Positions 63,043 through 64,000 of a DNA stretch of 64,000 nt are shown piece after piece (positions within the stretch are counted from its first letter, which is position 1; each line of letters starts with the position of its first letter). The stretch lies in NCBI GenBank assembly GCA_029721515.1, contig CM056562.1, forward strand, positions 8,172,767 through 8,236,766, given 5' to 3'. Both the position numbers and the translations under genes were made by a program. This DNA is from Synanceia verrucosa. Lineage: Eukaryota; Chordata; Actinopteri; Perciformes; Synanceiidae. The notes beneath the pieces were generated by a model. The model worked only from the letters and a program-made list of their open reading frames with translations, was not told the origin of the DNA and did no database searches.

Positions 63043-64000
63043 GCAGCCAGTGGCCACCTCTGCCCCGACGAGAACTTGGACGGAGTGGTCAGTGCCCCCT
63101 GAAGACCCCCAGAGAAAATGCTACATATTGGTGGGAGTGAAGCGTGGCGCTGCAGGCCTTGCATACGTGCACCCACTCTGGGCAGCCTGCCTATTTATTG
63201 CCTGCCTCTCATTTGAGAGGATGGAGCCAGCCTGCCAAGTTTTGACACCGCCACATATGGCCTCCTCCATCAATCGGACTAATCAAGCATCAAGGGGAGG
63301 CAGGACCAGCTTAATTGCCAGCCAGATATAGCTGCTCTCACTTGACGTGCAACCTGAAATAGAAACAGGTCTGAGGAGACATGACAGAAGACAAATGAAT
63401 ACGGCCATTGTTCTAATAATTATATCAAAATGCACTTAAGCCCGTGAAAGAAAATGAACAGCTAACGCAACAGATCCTGTTACAGCAAATCAACCCTATT
63501 GCAAATATTGCCTTAATATAGCATCATCTGCTCATTAGAGTGGGGATTATGTTCACATTTGTAATGTTTGCTTCCTCAGGTTAGAGAAGTGTACACTAAG
63601 TTATAAAGGTTTTTTCCCATGCAGGCTGCAGCACTCTGCTCCTCCAGAGTCCTTGAGGCATTCTGCCTGCCTCTCTCAACTTCCTGTTTCCCTCCGCCCC
63701 CCCACTGGGGTAGCAGCCACAGAATAACTTAGCACATGGAATGAGACGGCGAGATCAACGGCGGCGATCCATTCATCTGGAGTTTCTCCTGTCACTCTCT
63801 CCTTTCCGTTTGTAAACACAGAGGGTCTGTGGTCAGAATGGCCTTTTGTCCACCGTGTTTTTCCGCGTCCCTCTCTCATTCACTTCAAAGGTAACAAGTG
63901 ACAGATGTCTGTCTTCTCCACGGTCTCAAACGCCGAGGCTCTGCGATAGCATCTGGGCTGAATGTCAAACTGTGAATCTTCCCTAAGAATGTGCCGTGGT

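Overview
The window is vertebrate nuclear DNA, most likely from a ray-finned (percomorph-type) fish. Coding sequence occurs only as short exons with GT/AG borders. Introns are hundreds to thousands of bases long, (CA)n/(GT)n microsatellites are frequent, and two degraded interspersed repeats look like families common in teleost genomes. Nothing supports a prokaryotic operon, CRISPR array, rRNA/tRNA gene, intact transposon or virus.

Two genes are recognised, lying tail to tail. On the + strand, the last three coding exons of mgmt (O6-alkylguanine-DNA alkyltransferase) are at 6763-6923, 11360-11499 and 14240-14368, with a poly(A) signal at 15019. The 5' exons are upstream of the window. On the - strand, the last ten coding exons of ebf3 (Early B-cell Factor 3, COE family transcription factor) run from 50171-50252 (end of the DNA-binding domain) down to the stop codon at 24739-24741, followed by an A/T-rich 3' UTR of about 1.8 kb. 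The first ebf3 exons, including the zinc knuckle, are beyond 64000. The convergent MGMT-EBF3 arrangement matches human chromosome 10q26, so this is a conserved synteny block.

Layout: 1-6762 mgmt intron; 6763-15045 end of mgmt; 15046-22940 intergenic spacer; 22940-50252 3' part of ebf3; 50253-64000 part of the large ebf3 intron that precedes the exon starting at residue 186 (human numbering). The non-coding DNA contains several AT-rich blocks dense in homeodomain (TAATTA), POU octamer (ATGCAAAT) and TALE (TGACAG) motifs. They are candidates for the conserved enhancers expected around a developmental regulator, but conservation cannot be tested from this window alone.

The most informative observations concern ebf3 splicing. 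There is a tandem donor 24 nt apart in the 213-259 exon, with a run of 19 C just downstream of it in the transcript. The exon coding for about 36 C-terminal residues of the long mammalian isoform is absent. Two neighbouring exons encode the duplicated helix 2. A self-complementary TA-rich minisatellite lies about 50 bp upstream of the acceptor of the first ebf3 exon in the window. I found no unambiguous new biological system.
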